A stretch of DNA of 48,281 nucleotides from positions 1 through 48,281 of the forward strand of contig CANNJI010000007.1 in NCBI GenBank assembly GCA_947504875.1, read 5' to 3'. Positions within the stretch are counted from its first letter, which is position 1. Every line of letters begins with the position of its first letter. Source of the stretch: Legionellaceae bacterium. Lineage in GTDB: Bacteria > Pseudomonadota > Gammaproteobacteria > Legionellales > Legionellaceae. Positions 16,382-25,474 of the stretch are shown here, piece by piece. The notes under the pieces are model-generated. The model made no database searches. It was not told where the DNA came from and was given only the letters and a program-made list of their open reading frames with translations. The translations under genes and the position numbers were made by a program.

Positions 16382-17047
16382 TTAAATAACCCTAAATAAT
16401 CCACAAACGGCTCCTACCATAACACATTTGCTCCCATCAACCACCCCTGCCCAATGTTGATTCATTGCCAATAATTCAAATTGTTGACTATTTTTAGTTA
16501 CAGACAATTGTTTATAACGGCGTACGATTACTTCGGTATTATCTTCCAGTTTAGCAACTACAAAACTACCCGGCTGCGGCATTTGATCAGGGTCAATAAT
16601 TAAAATATCATGGCGTCTTAATTCAGGCTCCATACTGTCGTCAGGCATTTTTAATGCAAAGGTGTGTTTGCTAAGCTGGGGATTGATTCCATTATTAAGT
16701 GGGATCAATGTTACTTGATGATTATCTGTTTCTTGGATAGCTTGAATCATAGCGAGTGGATCACAGGCTTGTGTTGTATCAAGCAATGGGATGAATACAT
16801 TGACGCCGTGAGCGGTACTCCTTAAGTGTTTTTGATCAGTAAGGCACATAAGATAAGCCGCCGAAACGTCCAATGCCTTTGCCAGCTGCTTGATTTCCTC
16901 AGGACCTGGTGTTCGTTCACCTCGCTCCCAATTATTAATTCTTGATTGTTTTAGATCGTCAGTGAGTTCAGAAAGTGCTTTTCTGGTCAATCCGTTGGCT
17001 TTGCGAGCCGCGAAAATTCGGCGTCCAATTTCCTCTTTAATATTCAT
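16382..17047 (-). CDS. LexA/CI-type repressor (LvrR-like)
   Basis: 221 aa from ATG 17047. An XRE helix-turn-helix (7-65; RINNWERGERTPGPEEI) is joined to an S24 peptidase domain (PDDSMEPE with the nucleophile Ser; VVAKLEDNTEVIVRRY with the Lys region). It is divergent from lvrA, the position held by lvrR in Legionella ICE regulatory loci. It probably keeps the conjugation operon silent and may be inactivated during DNA damage. The shared intergenic region has repeated operator-like sites (17099-17187). Confidence 0.85.
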   Translation of the reverse strand: MNIKEEIGRRIFAARKANGLTRKALSELTDDLKQSRINNWERGERTPGPEEIKQLAKALDVSAAYLMCLTDQKHLRSTAHGVNVFIPLLDTTQACDPLAMIQAIQETDNHQVTLIPLNNGINPQLSKHTFALKMPDDSMEPELRRHDILIIDPDQMPQPGSFVVAKLEDNTEVIVRRYKQLSVTKNSQQFELLAMNQHWAGVVDGSKCVMVGAVCGLFRVI

Positions 17048-17098
17048 AATGCTTCCATTTCCCAATTTTAAAATATTTATTGATTCAATACTTGCAAT

Positions 17099-17187
17099 TT
17101 ACTCTTTTCGTGATATTATAAATTTAACTTACTCTTATTGTGTAAATATATAGAGTTTCATCGTATTAATTTATCACAATAAGAGAA
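17099..17187. promoter_or_regulatory. Repeated operator sites between repressor and lvrA
   Basis: TTACTCTTTTCGTGAT (17099-17114) and TTACTCTTATTGTGTA (17129-17144) are direct copies 30 bp apart. TATCACAATAAGAGAA (17172-17187) is the same site inverted. A fourth, partial inverted copy (CGAGTAA) lies at 17194-17200. Together they look like binding sites for the divergent LexA-like repressor, controlling both promoters. Confidence 0.65.
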
Positions 17188-17213
17188 CAAAAACGAGTAA
17201 ATTGGATAACATA

Positions 17214-18137
17214 ATGATAGATTTTTTATTTGTTAATGCTCAGGAATTAACTGCGCTGATGGATTTGCCTCTGATTCAACGGGTGACTTATTTAATGGGG
17301 ATCCGTCCTTACATGGATAAGAAAACGTGTATCGTGGGTATCAAACGTAAGATCAGTTATCAATCATTGCGTGAAGTATTATATGTCGCCCCTATTCCTG
17401 GCGTAAAAGTTGAATACCCAAGCCATCAACAAGCACGACGTGCTGTTAAATCACTTGAGCGAGCGGGTCTTGTCGCTATTCAATCAACTGAAAAAAGTCT
17501 CATTTTAAAATGCTTGTTGGCCGAAGTAGATAAATCCGTCCAAAACAAGGCAGGCATGAGGCCGACACCTGATTTCGACATGAAACAGGCAGATGATACA
17601 GATATAAAATCAAGCACTTACAAAGATATCCACAGACAGGCCGACATCAGTAAAACAGTTCAGGCCGACACACCTCATAACTCAGAAAATAATTATGTTT
17701 GTTTAAGCAAATTTTTCGAAAAATTTTGGGAAAGTTATCCTCAACCCCAAAACAAAACCCATGCATGGAATGAGTTTAAAAAACTTAATCCAGATGAAAT
17801 TTTATGTTCAAAAATACTGAAGGCTCTCAACGCACAAATTAATCACCATCAACAACTACAGGCGACAGGGCTTTGGACGCCGCATTGGAAATACCCAGCG
17901 AACTGGCTCGCTCAGCGCGGTTGGGAGGAAGAAATCAACACAAATAAATTACAGGAGAATACAAATGCAACCCATAAAACACGTACTACAAAACAACCCG
18001 TCGATTTTTTCTGGGAAAGCTGCAAAGGTGGCGCCGATTATATCCCAGACTGCGAGCCCCACGCCGACGACAGCGTCCAATCCTTCTGTAACGTCATCAA
18101 GCTCAGTGAACATCGCAAGGCATCAGAGACGTGTTGA
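17214..18137 (+). CDS. lvrA: LvrA, replisome-organiser-like protein
   Basis: 307 aa from ATG 17214 (a TTG start at 17202 is less likely). The C-terminal half has the phage replication-organiser/DnaT-type pattern FEKFWESYPQPQNK ... WTPHWKYPANWLAQRGWEEE. The N-terminus resembles a winged helix that reads paired alleles of operator-type DNA. In Legionella ICEs this place is held by lvrA. It may load helicase onto the excised circular element. Its last 173 nt are also used by lvrB in another frame. Confidence 0.72.
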   Translation: MIDFLFVNAQELTALMDLPLIQRVTYLMGIRPYMDKKTCIVGIKRKISYQSLREVLYVAPIPGVKVEYPSHQQARRAVKSLERAGLVAIQSTEKSLILKCLLAEVDKSVQNKAGMRPTPDFDMKQADDTDIKSSTYKDIHRQADISKTVQADTPHNSENNYVCLSKFFEKFWESYPQPQNKTHAWNEFKKLNPDEILCSKILKALNAQINHHQQLQATGLWTPHWKYPANWLAQRGWEEEINTNKLQENTNATHKTRTTKQPVDFFWESCKGGADYIPDCEPHADDSVQSFCNVIKLSEHRKASETC

Positions 18138-18462
18138 TCGCCTTTTCCTGCGTTTTTCAGCGATGTATGGCCACGTTTGGCGCAGCATCTATAAAACAGA
18201 TGAATTTTTGGATTATAGCAAAAAAGCTTGGCTGGATGGGTTAATTGATTTTGAAGATAAAAGCCTTGAACACGCGTTACATACTTGCCTGCAAAGCTGC
18301 TCGTTTCCGCCGACGTTGCCGCACTTTATTGATTGTTGCAAAGCATACCATAAGCCGGATGTGTTTTTTCAGTCTAAAGAAACATCTCAAAAAGCTGATC
18401 CAGCGGTGGCGCATATGCATCTTGAGAAAATAAAAGCCCTTTTAAATATAAAACCACGATGA
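17965..18462 (+). CDS. lvrB: LvrB, replication-protein-P-like
   Basis: 165 aa. It begins inside lvrA in a different frame (overlap 17965-18137) with AGGAG 9 nt before the ATG. The first 50 residues, encoded in the overlap, are Ser/Thr/Pro-rich and probably disordered; the conserved part (from RVDRLFLRFSAMYGHVWRS) resembles phage helicase-loader P proteins. Together with lvrA it suggests a two-protein replication start system. No csrA-type gene (lvrC/csrT), which often follows lvrB in Legionella ICEs, is present before traA. Confidence 0.72.
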   Translation: MQPIKHVLQNNPSIFSGKAAKVAPIISQTASPTPTTASNPSVTSSSSVNIARHQRRVDRLFLRFSAMYGHVWRSIYKTDEFLDYSKKAWLDGLIDFEDKSLEHALHTCLQSCSFPPTLPHFIDCCKAYHKPDVFFQSKETSQKADPAVAHMHLEKIKALLNIKPR

Positions 18463-18473
18463 GGAGAACCGCT

Positions 18474-18761
18474 GTGAACATGAAGAAAAACTTAGTAACG
18501 GGTATCAAAAAAGTCGGCATTGGATTGTCTTGCGCACTCTTGGCCAGTCAAGTCTATGCCACAGATAAGTTAGCGGGTGCGATGCAGGGGGATGTGCAAG
18601 ACATGCTCGGCGGATCAGGCACATTTTGGAAGGTGTTTATCCTCATTGACATCATTTTGTCGGCTGCGGCGTTGATTAAGACCAAAAATCCACTGGTGAT
18701 GGCGGGTGTGTTTTTTATCGCATTCATACCCGCCTTATTGATTAACACGTTTGTGTTTTAG
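18474..18761 (+). CDS. traA: TraA-like pilin
   Basis: 95 aa. GTG 18474 is favoured because AGGAG lies 7 nt upstream; ATG 18480 is the alternative. A basic leader and hydrophobic stretch end in VYA, a likely cleavage site, and two hydrophobic segments follow (about 45-65 and 70-93), as in F pilin, which is inserted in the inner membrane before assembly. It is the first gene of the tra operon, directly before traL. Confidence 0.75.
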   Translation: MNMKKNLVTGIKKVGIGLSCALLASQVYATDKLAGAMQGDVQDMLGGSGTFWKVFILIDIILSAAALIKTKNPLVMAGVFFIAFIPALLINTFVF

Positions 18762-18769
18762 GAGAGATT

Positions 18770-19069
18770 GTGAATAACCCCACCTTGTACCGCGTGGTCA
18801 GTCATCTGGACAAGCCAAGGCGTTATGTGAGTTTGACCCTTGATGAACTACTGGTCGTCTCGCTTGGTTTGATGTTGTTGGTGGCGTCAAATCATAAGGT
18901 CTTGGTGGGGTGTTTATGTTTCGGTTTGTACGGGATTTTAAAAGTATTAAAGCGAGGCCATGGGCCGCGGTATTTGCTGGTATTGCTTTACGGGCATATG
19001 CCGAGAAGCGTCACACAATTGATTGTGTCGCACTTACCGGCCTCATGTCGTCGTGTCTGGCGAGCGTAG
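18770..19069 (+). CDS. traL: TraL, pilus assembly protein
   Basis: 99 aa, GTG start with GGAGAG upstream. The family pattern is visible: short N-terminus with HLDKPRRY, then hydrophobic segments in the middle. TraL is an inner-membrane part of the F-type secretion channel (VirB3-like). It follows traA by 8 bp. Confidence 0.85.
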   Translation: MNNPTLYRVVSHLDKPRRYVSLTLDELLVVSLGLMLLVASNHKVLVGCLCFGLYGILKVLKRGHGPRYLLVLLYGHMPRSVTQLIVSHLPASCRRVWRA

Positions 19070-19078
19070 GGGAATCAT

Positions 19079-19648
19079 ATGAATTTTAATGCACAGCAAC
19101 ATCGGTTTAGCCAATTGACTGCACGATTTAATTTAATGGTGGTGCTCGTATTTGGTTTACTCATCACGAACGTTTTGATGGGTGGTTTGGCACTTTACAG
19201 CAGCGTTCATCAACGGGTGGAAATCACGCCTTTTTTTGGTGAGCCTCATTACCTCAAAAGTGATGCGATGGTGGATACACATTACCTATCGCTGATGAGT
19301 GAAAACTTTATCTATTCACGGTTGAATGTTACGCCTGAAACGGTGCGTGCCAATCACAAACGTTTGTTGGCTTTTGTGGATAGCGCACATTTCGCAGTGT
19401 TTTCAGCACAGCTCGAAAAAGAGGCGAAAGTGATTATGAATAAAAAGATATCCAGCCATTTTGAGATTTCAGATATTCGTGCAGACAGCAACAAGCTTCA
19501 AAGCACGATAACAGGAGTATTAAAGCGCGCAGTTGGACTTCGTGATTTACGTGACGAACGCCTAACGTACACGCTTCAATACCGCTATCGGTTTGGTCGA
19601 TTAACCGTAACCCAATTTACCCATGTAAAGGAAGAGACTCATGCCTAA
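19079..19648 (+). CDS. traE: TraE, inner-membrane channel protein
   Basis: 189 aa, nearly the same length as F TraE (188). One N-terminal membrane helix (19-43) and a periplasmic VirB8-like domain. Overlaps traK by 8 bp, so translation is likely coupled. Confidence 0.87.
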   Translation: MNFNAQQHRFSQLTARFNLMVVLVFGLLITNVLMGGLALYSSVHQRVEITPFFGEPHYLKSDAMVDTHYLSLMSENFIYSRLNVTPETVRANHKRLLAFVDSAHFAVFSAQLEKEAKVIMNKKISSHFEISDIRADSNKLQSTITGVLKRAVGLRDLRDERLTYTLQYRYRFGRLTVTQFTHVKEETHA

Positions 19649-20351
19649 ATTAATTCATGCATTATGTTTGTTGCTAACAGCCGCATCAGCACAGGCACTC
19701 ACCACGCAATCGTTTCGGGATAACACGGACACTCCCGTGATCTTAAGTGATGCCAATTACAATCGATTGGTGGTCAAAGGCGACAAAATTACCCAAGCGC
19801 ATTTCCCTGAAGGCCGCATGGCAATTAGAAATGAAGAAGACGGTAGTTTGTATGTGATGTTGAGTAGCCATGAGCCGTTTACGTTATTTTTAACCACGGA
19901 ATCGGGACATCATTTTTCGGCGACGGTGAGTGCGGAATCATCCCTCGGTAAAACAATTGAATTTGTGCCACAGACTGCTGTGACAGCACATCTTGCTGTG
20001 GCTAAAGCAACACTGAATCAGTCAGCACAACCACCGATGAGTGATGCCATCGCTCATCTCATGACGAGCATGATAGGAAAAAATAAGCCCGCGGGCTTTG
20101 ATGAGAAGCATCACTATGGTCGTGTGATTCGTTTGCAACAAGGGCTGATGTTGACACCAAAAATCACCTATCAAGGACTGCAATTAAACGGTGAGGTGAT
20201 GGAGATCTACAACGGTGGCAAATTGCCATTGGATTTGAATGAGGCGTGGTTTGCTGATAACGATGTCAAGGCGGTGTCTTTGTCTGCAAACACGTTGGCA
20301 TCGAAACAAACGGCGTTAGTGTATCGTGTTTTGGAGCGCGCTCATGGCTAA
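19641..20351 (+). CDS. traK: TraK, periplasmic/outer-membrane core protein
   Basis: 236 aa with a signal peptide (hydrophobic to SAQA). TraK is the VirB9 counterpart and joins TraB and TraV in the outer-membrane core complex. The C-terminal half carries the conserved stretch VMEIYNGGKLPLDLNEAWF. It overlaps traE and traB by 8 bp each. Confidence 0.87.
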   Translation: MPKLIHALCLLLTAASAQALTTQSFRDNTDTPVILSDANYNRLVVKGDKITQAHFPEGRMAIRNEEDGSLYVMLSSHEPFTLFLTTESGHHFSATVSAESSLGKTIEFVPQTAVTAHLAVAKATLNQSAQPPMSDAIAHLMTSMIGKNKPAGFDEKHHYGRVIRLQQGLMLTPKITYQGLQLNGEVMEIYNGGKLPLDLNEAWFADNDVKAVSLSANTLASKQTALVYRVLERAHG

Positions 20352-21582
20352 TTTTTCAATCAATCAATTGATGGCTCGCACGCAACGACGTACCTTGGCG
20401 GCGGTGATTTTGGGCTGTGTATTCGTTACAGGGGCCTCTATTCTACTGATTTCGCACGATAAGCCGCACAAAAATAGAGATGCCGATTTAACCAATTTAA
20501 CCGGTGTGGTTGATGCGAGTTTTAGTGAGGCAAACGCTGAAAGCGCTTTGACCTCACAACAAGCAGAACTGGAAAATTTAAAAACGCAACTGGTGCAATT
20601 ACGCGAAGCGATGGAAAAGAATGATGCGGCACGCGATAAGGAGGCAATTAACATGGCCTCCTTGGTCAGTGATGCTGTAAAGCCCGTCAACACATTGGTT
20701 CAAGTGGCGGACAATTCTTCTAACACATCGCCGCAAACATTTTCACAATCTCGCGTTCACGCCGTATCGTTTCATTACGGGCATCGCCTGCAAGCTTCAG
20801 ATAATCATTTGAATCCAGATCATTATGTCCCAAGTGGTACTTTTGTACGTGCCGTTGTCTTAGGTGGAGCGGATGCCGATGCGTCGGTCAATGGACAAGC
20901 AAAAAACAATGGCGTGATGTTATTCAAACTCTTGCAAGCAGGTACATTGCCGAATGGTCAACGCTCACACTTGCAAGGTTGTTTTGTCACGGCCAGTTCT
21001 TACGGCGATATCTCCAGTGAACGCGCCTATGTGGTGTTAGATAAATTATCGTGTGCGCAAAAAGGCATGCCGATTATCGACAAAACCGTGACGGGTTGGG
21101 CGTTTTTTGGTGGCAAAGTTGGCATCAAAGGCCAGCCCTTGATGCGCGATAACAAGGTTATGCAATGGGCCGGTATTAGTGGCGCCATGTCTGGCATTGC
21201 CTCGGCAGCTCAGTATTCACAATCCGTGCAAAGCATCAGTGCGTTAGGTTCAGCGACCACTGTACCGTCAGGCAGTATCGCGCCTTATGCCGCTTACGGA
21301 GGTGCCTCCAAAGCCGCTGAGGTGCTCTCCAGTTATTACGTAAAACGTGCTGAGCAATATCATCCGGTCATTCAAGTCGGCTCAGGCAACTTGGTGACGA
21401 TTGTGTTTAAAGATGGGTTTTATTTAGAACCAGATGATGCGGTCATTGAACGTGGCAAGCATCGACAAGCCAATGTGTCGCTTGAATCGGATGCGGAGGG
21501 TAATCCTGATTTTACAGTTCCTCATGAAGTTTTAAGCCGAATTGATAAAACGTATGCACAATCGAATGGAGACGCGCAATGA
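20344..21582 (+). CDS. traB: TraB, channel scaffold (VirB10-like)
   Basis: 412 aa from ATG 20344, which overlaps the traK stop. It has one N-terminal membrane helix (17-37), a coiled-coil (about 63-90), and a C-terminal VirB10-type beta-barrel region including FYLEPDDAV. It spans the envelope between inner membrane and the TraK/TraV core. Confidence 0.88.
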   Translation: MANFSINQLMARTQRRTLAAVILGCVFVTGASILLISHDKPHKNRDADLTNLTGVVDASFSEANAESALTSQQAELENLKTQLVQLREAMEKNDAARDKEAINMASLVSDAVKPVNTLVQVADNSSNTSPQTFSQSRVHAVSFHYGHRLQASDNHLNPDHYVPSGTFVRAVVLGGADADASVNGQAKNNGVMLFKLLQAGTLPNGQRSHLQGCFVTASSYGDISSERAYVVLDKLSCAQKGMPIIDKTVTGWAFFGGKVGIKGQPLMRDNKVMQWAGISGAMSGIASAAQYSQSVQSISALGSATTVPSGSIAPYAAYGGASKAAEVLSSYYVKRAEQYHPVIQVGSGNLVTIVFKDGFYLEPDDAVIERGKHRQANVSLESDAEGNPDFTVPHEVLSRIDKTYAQSNGDAQ

Positions 21583-21896
21583 AACATCTTTTCATGAAAT
21601 TAAGTCTTGTTGGTGTGGTCGTGATGAACAGTGCATGCGCACCGATTAACACCCAATTTAGTTGCAATGCAACAGCGGGTGATCGGTGTCTCAGTATCGA
21701 GGAAGTGAATGCCATGACGGAAGTAGATGAGGTAAAAAAACCTATCCATGTTAGGCGAGCACCTGCGAAGCATGCGCGTTTAGCACACAACGCTACCCAA
21801 ACCATTTGGATAGCACCGTGGACAGATGAAAAAGGCATTCGCCATACCAATGACACACTGTTTACATCAACAAAAGGAATTCATCATGTGGGCTGA
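21579..21896 (+). CDS. traV: TraV-like lipoprotein
   Basis: 105 aa, shorter than F TraV (171). The signal ends in NSAC, a lipobox with Cys20, followed by a conserved Cys pair region (SCNATAGDRC). It is the VirB7-like anchor of the core complex. ATGA overlap with traB and 11-bp overlap with traC. The shortness is common to Legionella-type F systems as far as I can tell. Confidence 0.82.
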   Translation: MKHLFMKLSLVGVVVMNSACAPINTQFSCNATAGDRCLSIEEVNAMTEVDEVKKPIHVRRAPAKHARLAHNATQTIWIAPWTDEKGIRHTNDTLFTSTKGIHHVG

Positions 21897-24471
21897 TATC
21901 GTAGACACCGGACGTACATGGTTGCACCGATTTACGCATCGACTTGGCGAAGGTGGCCACATGCAGCCGTCATCACTAAAAAAGGAACGTCTGGCTCAAG
22001 CATCCATAAATCTTGATTTGCCGTCCATTGTGAGTTTATTGCCCTATGAATCGGTGGATGAGGATTTATTATTCATTAATAAACGTTCCATGGGGTTTGG
22101 ATTGCATGTGATGCCTGCTGCAGGTGCCGATGAGGCGCTCGTAAAATCCATGGCGGAACTTATTAAAAATAAACTTCCGGTGGGTGTTGATTGCACGGTG
22201 ATGCTGCACAAACACCATTATGTGAGTAGCATGATTGAACATGGATTTGATCCTATGATGAACCAAGGCGGCATCTATCAACAATTGGCACAGATGAGTG
22301 AAAAGTATCAATTGAAGGCAGCCATTGAAGGTTATCCCAATGGCCGTAATATTGCTGCAAAGTTGTCTGATTATCGCGTGTATTTATTCTTCTCACAGCG
22401 ACTTGGTGCTGACGCATCGCTTCATTTAACTAATTTACGCACTAACATTGAATCGGAGCTGAACGTGGCGGGATTGGCTCACGCACGTCTTGAACGGAAT
22501 GATTTTTTAGTGTTGATGCGAACGCTGCTGTGCCCGCAATTAGAGAACATGGATTGGCCTGAATTTCACTTGGACGCGTCATCTCCGTTAAGTCACGCCA
22601 TTCCATCCGGCAATAGCTTGTTTTCAGCGCATGATTTGAGTGTTGACTGTGAAGGCAGTGATGCAGATGGACATCCATTTAAAACGCGCATCATCAATTG
22701 TCATATCGAAAAGTGGCCGGATGAATTGGCGTTGTGGCAAACACCTGATTTATTCGCCAACCTATTACGACCTGAGCATGGCATTCCTTGCTCGTTTTTA
22801 ATAAGCCTCACCATTCGAGGGGTGAGTCAAGATAAAATGATCGCGCGTGCCAAAAGTCGCGCGAAATCCTTAAACGCCAATGCCAACGCGATTCAACTCT
22901 TTTTAAACCCGAGTGCGCGTGATGAAGGACAAGCTTGGAATTTTATTCATGAAGAAAGCAGTCGCGATAATTTAAGTTTGTTGCCCACTTTTTATAATCT
23001 CATGTTGTTCACAACACCTGACAAGGAGCGGGAAGTGGTGGCGAAAGCCATTGGCAGTTATCGTCAATTGGGCTTTGAGTTACAGCAATCGCGTGCGACG
23101 CAATGGGTGCGCTATTTGGCGAGTCTACCTTTTTTCATGACGGAGGGATTTTTTAAGGATTTCGAAGCCTTGGGCCTGATTAAGACCATGACGCATTATA
23201 ACATTGCTAACCTGATGCCGATTGTGGCCGACATGAAAGGTTCGCGTTCGGGTTTGTTGTTGCCTACCCACCGCCATCAGCTCTTTTTCCTCGATACGTT
23301 TGATAACAAGAATTTGCCGATTACCAATTTCAATTTTCTCACCGTCGGTTCCTCAGGCGCGGGTAAGTCGATGTTCCAACAAGCGCAAATTTTAAGTGGC
23401 TTGGCACAGGGTGAAATCACGTATGTGATTGATTTAGGGCAATCCTACAAACACCTTTGTGAATTGGTGGGTGGCACTTATATTGATGTGGCTAACATTA
23501 CGTTGAATCCGTTCACGTTATTTGATTTCGATGGAAAAACGGAAATAAAAACGGGTGACGGACGATTGGATGAAGTGGCGGACAACATTCAAATCCGCGA
23601 TTTGTTAGCCATCATGGCAAGTCCGCACGTGCCAATATGTGATGTGCAAAAATCCTATTTGCTGGATGCAGCCACCGCGTGCTGGCAAGAAAAAGGTAGA
23701 GCATCTTGCATGGATGATGTGTTGGATGCTTTGCGTGCGCGTCTTGCAACCCGTGAATCACAAGACGATGCTCGACTCAATGATTTAGTCATTTTACTCA
23801 AAAAATACGGCCGTGATGGATTGTATGGTCATCTTTTTAATGGCGATACGCCTTTTGTGAATCAATCGAAGCTCGTGGTGTTTGAAATGGGCGGATTTCA
23901 AAACAACCCTGATTTATTGACGATTGTGATGTTCGTGATGATTGTCATCATCCAAGGCCAATTTTATCAAACGGATAGACGGCTTAAAAAGCGCTGCATC
24001 ATTGATGAAGCTTGGCGATTTTTAACCGAAGGCAGTAACCCTATTGCGGCTAATTTTATCGAACAAGGTTTTCGAACTGCACGTAAACACAATGGTGGCT
24101 TTGGCGTGATTACACAGTACCTGCTGGATACGGAAAAGACCATTCAAGGTCAAGCGATTGCCGCCAGCAGTGATATCAAAATCATCATGCGTCAGGGTAA
24201 TTTTAAAGATTATGTGGCCGCCTACCCCAATCGCTTCAATGTATTTCAACAAAAAATGATCGAGTCATTTGGGGATGTAGTGGGTGCAGGTTTTTCTAAT
24301 CTCATGATTGAAGCAGGAAATACGTATAGCTTTCATCGTTATTTTGCCGATCCGTACACACGTCTTTTGTTCTCCTCCAGTGGTGAAGAATTTGGGGCTA
24401 TTGAAGCCAAAATGGCAGCTGGCATTTCGCTGTCTGATGCGATTCATCAAGTCTTGCAGGAGAAAGTATGA
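21886..24471 (+). CDS. traC: TraC ATPase (VirB4-like)
   Basis: 861 aa from ATG 21886; AAAGGA lies 7 nt before it. The frame opens further upstream (21826), but that would overlap traV deeply. Walker A GSSGAGKS is near residue 490 and Walker B (RCIIDEAW) near 705. TraC drives pilus assembly at the inner membrane. Length is close to F TraC (875). Confidence 0.93.
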   Translation: MWADIVDTGRTWLHRFTHRLGEGGHMQPSSLKKERLAQASINLDLPSIVSLLPYESVDEDLLFINKRSMGFGLHVMPAAGADEALVKSMAELIKNKLPVGVDCTVMLHKHHYVSSMIEHGFDPMMNQGGIYQQLAQMSEKYQLKAAIEGYPNGRNIAAKLSDYRVYLFFSQRLGADASLHLTNLRTNIESELNVAGLAHARLERNDFLVLMRTLLCPQLENMDWPEFHLDASSPLSHAIPSGNSLFSAHDLSVDCEGSDADGHPFKTRIINCHIEKWPDELALWQTPDLFANLLRPEHGIPCSFLISLTIRGVSQDKMIARAKSRAKSLNANANAIQLFLNPSARDEGQAWNFIHEESSRDNLSLLPTFYNLMLFTTPDKEREVVAKAIGSYRQLGFELQQSRATQWVRYLASLPFFMTEGFFKDFEALGLIKTMTHYNIANLMPIVADMKGSRSGLLLPTHRHQLFFLDTFDNKNLPITNFNFLTVGSSGAGKSMFQQAQILSGLAQGEITYVIDLGQSYKHLCELVGGTYIDVANITLNPFTLFDFDGKTEIKTGDGRLDEVADNIQIRDLLAIMASPHVPICDVQKSYLLDAATACWQEKGRASCMDDVLDALRARLATRESQDDARLNDLVILLKKYGRDGLYGHLFNGDTPFVNQSKLVVFEMGGFQNNPDLLTIVMFVMIVIIQGQFYQTDRRLKKRCIIDEAWRFLTEGSNPIAANFIEQGFRTARKHNGGFGVITQYLLDTEKTIQGQAIAASSDIKIIMRQGNFKDYVAAYPNRFNVFQQKMIESFGDVVGAGFSNLMIEAGNTYSFHRYFADPYTRLLFSSSGEEFGAIEAKMAAGISLSDAIHQVLQEKV

Positions 24472-24836
24472 TGGAAATAAACATGCTTAAAATTAAAGAT
24501 TGGTTACTTTTTAGTGTGATAGTTTTTGTTTTGCCGCTCATGCTAGTCCTGAGTATGGTGACGTTAAAAATTGCATTGATTCCAGAGGTCGTGACGGTCG
24601 ATCAAAAAGCCGTGGTGTCGCGTTTTGTGGGGCAAATGAGTCATTTGACCTTAACGGATGGCGCGCTCACTGATAAGACCACACGATTTGGGCAGGCATT
24701 AAAAAGCGCTTTGAACGATTATGCCAAAGATCATCAGGTAATCATTTTGGACGAATCGACCGTACTGGCAGGTCGTCGTGATGTGACGCCGAAGATCTTA
24801 GGTTTAGTGGCGACGAATATGCAGAGTCTTAAATGA
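24468..24836 (+). CDS. trbI: TrbI, pilus retraction-related protein
   Basis: 122 aa with one N-terminal membrane helix (12-34) and a soluble tail. Size and position between traC and traW match F TrbI (128 aa), which affects pilus outgrowth and retraction. ATG codons at 24468 and 24471 both overlap the traC stop. Confidence 0.82.
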   Translation: MMEINMLKIKDWLLFSVIVFVLPLMLVLSMVTLKIALIPEVVTVDQKAVVSRFVGQMSHLTLTDGALTDKTTRFGQALKSALNDYAKDHQVIILDESTVLAGRRDVTPKILGLVATNMQSLK

Positions 24837-25474
24837 TGCGTGTGAAACGGTTAACCGCCGTGTTGATGCTTTGTGTTTTATGTGAGCTCGCTCACGCGGC
24901 CAATTTAGGCGTGGTGGGCGAGATATTCCCTGTTACGGAGTTGAGTTTTATGTTGTTGATTGAGTCGCGTCTCAATGCACTTGTTAAATCAGGCGAGATG
25001 GCCGTTATTGAAGAACAGTGGGTGTCGCGCGTGTCCGAACACACAAATCGCCCAACACCGGTTGGACTGAAACGCGCCACTAAAAATAACACCTATCGTT
25101 ATGAGCCTGTCATTGTGTTGTCTCAAGATATTCTGAATGCTGATGGCCGCGTGTTATGGGGAAAAGGCACCCGCGTGAATGCATTGGAGAGCATGCCAAC
25201 CTATCAACCCCATTGGTTATTATTGGATGCGGATGATGTGGCACAGGTGCGTTGGGCGAAGCGCATGTTACGTCAGTACCTCGATGCTAAAGTGATTTTA
25301 ACCGCTGGTGAAATTGGCAAAATGGAGAAGGAATTAAATCATCCCATTTATTTTGATCAAGCAGGCCGAATTAGCCATCAGTTAGGAATCAGGCGAATGC
25401 CCACACTTGTGTCGCGTGAGGGTAATGCCTTGCGTATTATGGAAGTCGTGATTAGTGAGGACGGTTCATCATGA
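24833..25474 (+). CDS. traW: TraW, periplasmic pilus assembly protein
   Basis: 213 aa with a signal peptide (hydrophobic to AHA). Full family length; in F, TraW interacts with TrbC and TraU in pilus extension. ATGA-type overlap with both neighbours. Confidence 0.87.
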   Translation: MMRVKRLTAVLMLCVLCELAHAANLGVVGEIFPVTELSFMLLIESRLNALVKSGEMAVIEEQWVSRVSEHTNRPTPVGLKRATKNNTYRYEPVIVLSQDILNADGRVLWGKGTRVNALESMPTYQPHWLLLDADDVAQVRWAKRMLRQYLDAKVILTAGEIGKMEKELNHPIYFDQAGRISHQLGIRRMPTLVSREGNALRIMEVVISEDGSS

